Assembly (NCBI GenBank): GCA_945860385.1
Contig: CAMAQD010000016.1
Span: forward strand, 27,617-91,616
Direction: 5' to 3'
Origin: Flavobacterium psychrophilum
Lineage (GTDB): Bacteria; Bacteroidota; Bacteroidia; Flavobacteriales; Flavobacteriaceae
Length of the DNA stretch: 64,000 bases
Shown here piece after piece: positions 61,672 to 64,000 of the stretch. The position numbers were made by a program, and so were the translations under genes. The notes beneath the pieces are model-generated. The model did not search any database. It worked only from the letters and a program-made list of their open reading frames with translations, and had not been told where the DNA came from. The stretch's first letter is position 1; the number at the start of each line of letters is the position of its first letter.

Positions 61672-62002
61672 AAATTTTAGTTTTTTTAATCAAGCAAAAA
61701 ACAGATAGTAATTCGAACAAGCTCTGATTTTTATATGATTTAAATTAATAATTCTCAAATGTAAACTATTGAAATCGTCCTATTTTACGGTTTCCCACAT
61801 TTGGCCTTCTTTTTTTTAAAAAAAATCACATCCATCAAATTTCTTTGTTACTCCAAATGAACGTAATGGAGTTTCCCCCCGACAACCATTGGAAAATTAA
61901 GCAAGAAAAACTATTGCATTTAAGACCCCCCAAAAAACTATTAATATAATATTAACGCTCCAACCTGGCGATCACACCTATATTTGCCAAAAAACAAATT
62001 CA
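61672..62002. promoter_or_regulatory. 331-bp divergent intergenic region with TATATTTG box
   Basis: TATATTTG at 61979-61986 is an exact -7 box 16 bases before the S1/P1 nuclease ATG; no TTTG is seen at the expected distance. On the other strand I see no clear promoter for the T9SS-domain gene. The rest holds A/T runs and C-rich patches without repeats or genes. Confidence 0.5.
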
Positions 62003-62782
62003 ATGAACAAAGTCCTGATTACCCTTGCATTTTTACTGACACTACTAATTTCACCTTCCAAATCGTTCGCCTGGGGAAGTAAAGGCCACGCCTTAGTAGC
62101 GGAGGTGGCTTTCAATTATATGGACAAAAACACCAAGAGTGAGGTCCTGAAATACCTAAACGGTATGACCATCGAAGACGCAGCCAACTGGATGGACAAT
62201 GTGAAAAGTGACCATTCCTACGACTATATGAGAGCCTACCATTATGTAAATTTCGAAAAAGGGGAGAGTGTTGTAGAAACTAATGGAGACAATATCATTT
62301 TTCAACTAAATACAACCATCAAAGAATTGCAAAACAAGGAGAAGCTCTCCAAAGAGGAAATCAACCTTAAAATAAAAATCCTCTTTCATTTAATCGGAGA
62401 CTTACACCAACCCTTACACGTAGGTTATGGAGAAGACAAAGGAGGCAATACCATGCAAATCAACTACAATTTCAAAGGCACAAACCTCCACTCCTTGTGG
62501 GATTCAGGTATAATTGAGTACAAAAAAATTACCCTGCCAGATTGCCTCAACGCAAACCAATATTCAGTGAATGAAATGCGAGCACTCCAATACATTGATG
62601 TAGTAGCTTGGGCAACAGATTCCAGAGCCTATTTACCACAAGCCTACAAAACCGGGGGAAACAAAATCAACGAAGAGTATGTAGAGGCTAGTGTTCCATT
62701 AATCGAAAATCAAATCCTAAAAGCAGGAATCCGATTGGCAGGAGTCCTAAACGAAGTTTTTAAAAATGAAACCCAACTTTAA
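62003..62782 (+). CDS. S1/P1-type zinc nuclease
   Basis: This is a 259-residue exported nuclease. The signal peptide (1-23) should be cut just before Trp24, whose free amino group is a zinc ligand in this family. Other ligands are His29 in WGSKGHALVAE, His in YHYVNFEKG, the pair HLIGDLHQPLHVGYGEDKGGN (about 130-150) and HSLWDSGI. It degrades single-stranded DNA or RNA in the periplasm or outside, probably for nutrient scavenging. A broken copy of its last 40 bases lies at 63727-63768. The next gene, also a nuclease-fold protein, follows after 11 bases. Confidence 0.92.
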   Translation: MNKVLITLAFLLTLLISPSKSFAWGSKGHALVAEVAFNYMDKNTKSEVLKYLNGMTIEDAANWMDNVKSDHSYDYMRAYHYVNFEKGESVVETNGDNIIFQLNTTIKELQNKEKLSKEEINLKIKILFHLIGDLHQPLHVGYGEDKGGNTMQINYNFKGTNLHSLWDSGIIEYKKITLPDCLNANQYSVNEMRALQYIDVVAWATDSRAYLPQAYKTGGNKINEEYVEASVPLIENQILKAGIRLAGVLNEVFKNETQL

Positions 62783-62793
62783 TGTGACATTTT

Positions 62794-63456
62794 ATGACCA
62801 TCGCAACTTGGAATCTGGAGAGATTAAAATATTCAAAAGAAACCGCTAAAATCATATCAATTTTAGAAAACCTAAACGCCGATATTGTAGTGTTAACAGA
62901 GTACGATGAAAGGGTAAATCTTAAAAATTACCCTTTCCAAATGGCAACAAAAAGCGTATCTGAAATCCAACCGGAATATTACAAGCCTTCTGAAAAAAGA
63001 GTGAAAATTTATTCCAAATATGAAATTGTAAATCAGTTACCAACCTATGATGAATATACCAGTTGTTGCGCTGAAATAAAAACCGAACGAGGAAATCTTT
63101 TGGTTTACGGCACCATAATTGGAATCTTTGGCAATAGAAATGAAAACTTCAAAACAGACCTCCCAAAACAAATTATCGATTTCAATTCAATGTCAAAAAA
63201 TCACAACATCTGTATTATTGGAGATTACAACATAACTTTTTCTGATAAGTATTACTTCACCAATTGGGGCAGAAACGAACTCAACAACTCCTTTCTAGAA
63301 AACAAAATCAAAAACCTAACCCATCATTTGCCAGAAACCATCGACCATATTGCCATCAGCCAAGAATTTATTGGCAAAGCTCACGTAGAAATCCACGAGT
63401 GGAATCTTGACAAAAAGTTATCGGATCATAAAGGTGTTTGCATAAATTTGAAATAG
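62794..63456 (+). CDS. Endonuclease/exonuclease/phosphatase family protein
   Basis: This is a 220-residue protein with the full active-site set: TWNLERL (Asn), VLTEYDERV (Glu), IGDYNITF (Asp, Asn), IDHIAIS (Asp-His) and LSDHKGVC (Asp-His). No signal peptide is present, so it should act in the cytoplasm, unlike its upstream neighbour. Substrate could be DNA, a phospholipid or an inositol-phosphate-like compound; the short length fits minimal nucleases. It is co-oriented and 11 bases from the S1/P1 gene. Confidence 0.88.
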   Translation: MTIATWNLERLKYSKETAKIISILENLNADIVVLTEYDERVNLKNYPFQMATKSVSEIQPEYYKPSEKRVKIYSKYEIVNQLPTYDEYTSCCAEIKTERGNLLVYGTIIGIFGNRNENFKTDLPKQIIDFNSMSKNHNICIIGDYNITFSDKYYFTNWGRNELNNSFLENKIKNLTHHLPETIDHIAISQEFIGKAHVEIHEWNLDKKLSDHKGVCINLK

Positions 63457-63475
63457 TAATAAACACGTATATTTT

Positions 63476-63688
63476 TCAAGAATTTCCCTCAAGTTCAAAT
63501 TCTGAAATCAGTAGCGTAATTGATAAAGATTTACCAAGATTTTTATTCAGACTCACTGTATTAATAATTCTGGTTTTAGGTCCAACTTTTTCTTGAATAA
63601 TAACGTTGATTTCCCCAATCGAGCGGATTTGCAATCCGTGCCCACTCCAATAGGCAACTAAAATAAATTTAATAAAATAAATACTAAC
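63476..63688 (-). pseudogene. Orphan 70-codon reading frame without start codon
   Basis: A stop-to-stop frame on the minus strand ends at TGA 63476-63478. Its sequence (IGEINVIIQEKVGPKTRIIN and further SLNKNLGKSLSITLLISEFE) has the look of real protein, with hydrophobic/charged alternation, but no ATG or GTG in front; TTG at the GLQ position would give about 50 residues. The middle includes GCGGATTTGCAATCCG, a palindrome (63633-63648 region). I take it for a truncated remnant; the family is not recognised. Confidence 0.35.
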
Positions 63689-63726
63689 TTATTATCTAAT
63701 CTTATATAATTTCTTATAAAACAAAA

Positions 63727-63768
63727 ATTCGCTTAGCAGGAGTCCTAACGAAGTTTTCAAAAATTAAA
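63727..63768 (+). pseudogene. Decayed duplicate of the 3' end of the S1/P1 nuclease gene
   Basis: TTAGCAGGAGTCCTAACGAAG and the following TTTTCAAAAATTAAA repeat, with one deleted base and a few changes, the sequence TTGGCAGGAGTCCTAAACGA onward at 62738-62776 in the nuclease gene. The copy is out of frame and contains stops, so it cannot be functional. Confidence 0.6.
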
Positions 63769-63816
63769 AAAGAATTCCAAACCATCACCCCTAAGAGGAA
63801 CCCTTTTCTGTCCCCC

Positions 63817-63858
63817 GTCATTGCGAGCGAAACGCAGTGCAGCGCGGCAATCTGTCTC
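63817..63858. repeat. Dispersed Bacteroidota-type repeat (GTCATTGCGAGCGAAACGCAGTG)
   Basis: CGTCATTGCGAGCGAAACGC with downstream GCGCGGCAATCTGTC is of the kind found scattered in many Bacteroidota genomes. Partial internal complementarity (TTGCG, CGCGGCAA) is visible. It abuts the direct-repeat array at 63859. Confidence 0.45.
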
Positions 63859-63938
63859 GTCCTAAAATAAGTTTACATATTTATACTTAATCCTAAAATA
63901 GATTTACAACTCAATTTTAGTCCTGTTATTGGTTTACA
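63859..63938. repeat. Three direct 19-bp repeats, possible end of a mobile element
   Basis: GTCCTAAAATAAGTTTACA (63859-63877), ATCCTAAAATAGATTTACA (63890-63908) and GTCCTGTTATTGGTTTACA (63920-63938) share TCCTnnnATnnnTTTACA with a period of 30-31 bases. The last is followed by ATAATAGGACTTTTT, which pairs with GTCCTGTTAT. Regular helical-phase spacing suggests protein binding, such as a transposase at an element end. Confidence 0.6.
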
Positions 63939-64000
63939 ATAATAGGACTTTTTACATAATAATTCTTCCATAATTTTTCTGTTTTTATATTATTTTGATG

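Noticed and set aside
63630..63650. tRNA-like loop around GGATTTGCAATCC
   Set aside because: No acceptor, D or T arm can be built around it; it is only a short palindrome.

Overview
The window looks like chromosomal DNA of a low-GC member of the Bacteroidota, most probably a Flavobacterium or close relative. The signs are Bacteroidota-type promoters (TTTG about 19 nt upstream of TANNTTTG, clearest before ffh), few Shine-Dalgarno sites, SCSK-type lipoprotein signals, a type IX secretion C-terminal sorting domain, a DUF4369-thioredoxin (TlpA) protein, and many short palindromic intergenic repeats. The genus is inferred from family resemblance, not from a search.

Layout. 1-30 kb is mostly core genome: lipoprotein, ffh, folD, an envelope/regulator module (3.4-5.8 kb) with a repeated ACTTTG-N5-CAAAGT operator, rluF, an alpha/beta hydrolase, a Nif3/coiled-coil pair, lpxK, purine nucleoside phosphorylase, a lipid A acyltransferase-like protein, a rhomboid protease, tRNA-Tyr, a TlpA-type protein cut by an in-frame TGA, small unknowns, a VWA/AAA+ pair, and a hydrolase/phosphoribosyltransferase/erythromycin-esterase operon. 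25.9-34.2 kb carries a peptide-modification type cluster: a protein-glutaminase-like protein, a transglutaminase, an ATP-grasp/alpha-E fusion and a transglutaminase/DUF2126 amidoligase. 35.7-42.8 kb is a mutagenic repair module: a DnaQ/GIY-YIG fusion, a DnaE2-type polymerase, DinB, and a divergent LexA-like repressor, with repeat arrays in between.

43.7-46.0 kb is a repeat-rich accessory zone with five copies of a ~73-bp hairpin element around a Fic protein whose own upstream region carries six direct repeats. An SRAP (YedK) protein follows. 46.9-59.8 kb is a defence island, all on the minus strand: a type I restriction-modification system (hsdM, hsdS, an unknown 170-aa gene, hsdR), then a tightly overlapping, very AT-rich four-gene operon. 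I read that operon as an ABC-three-component (Lamassu-like) system: a Cap4/DUF4297-like nuclease, a middle component and a Rad50/SMC-like ATPase with a CxxC zinc hook, plus a fourth gene fusing an Mrr-type nuclease to an nSTAND-type NTPase. This is the best candidate for an undescribed system here.

60-64 kb has a secreted repeat protein with a T9SS sorting-domain partner, an S1/P1 nuclease, an endonuclease/exonuclease/phosphatase protein, and a decayed right edge with a duplicated S1/P1 3' end, an orphan reading frame and three 19-bp direct repeats that may be the end of a mobile element just outside the window.
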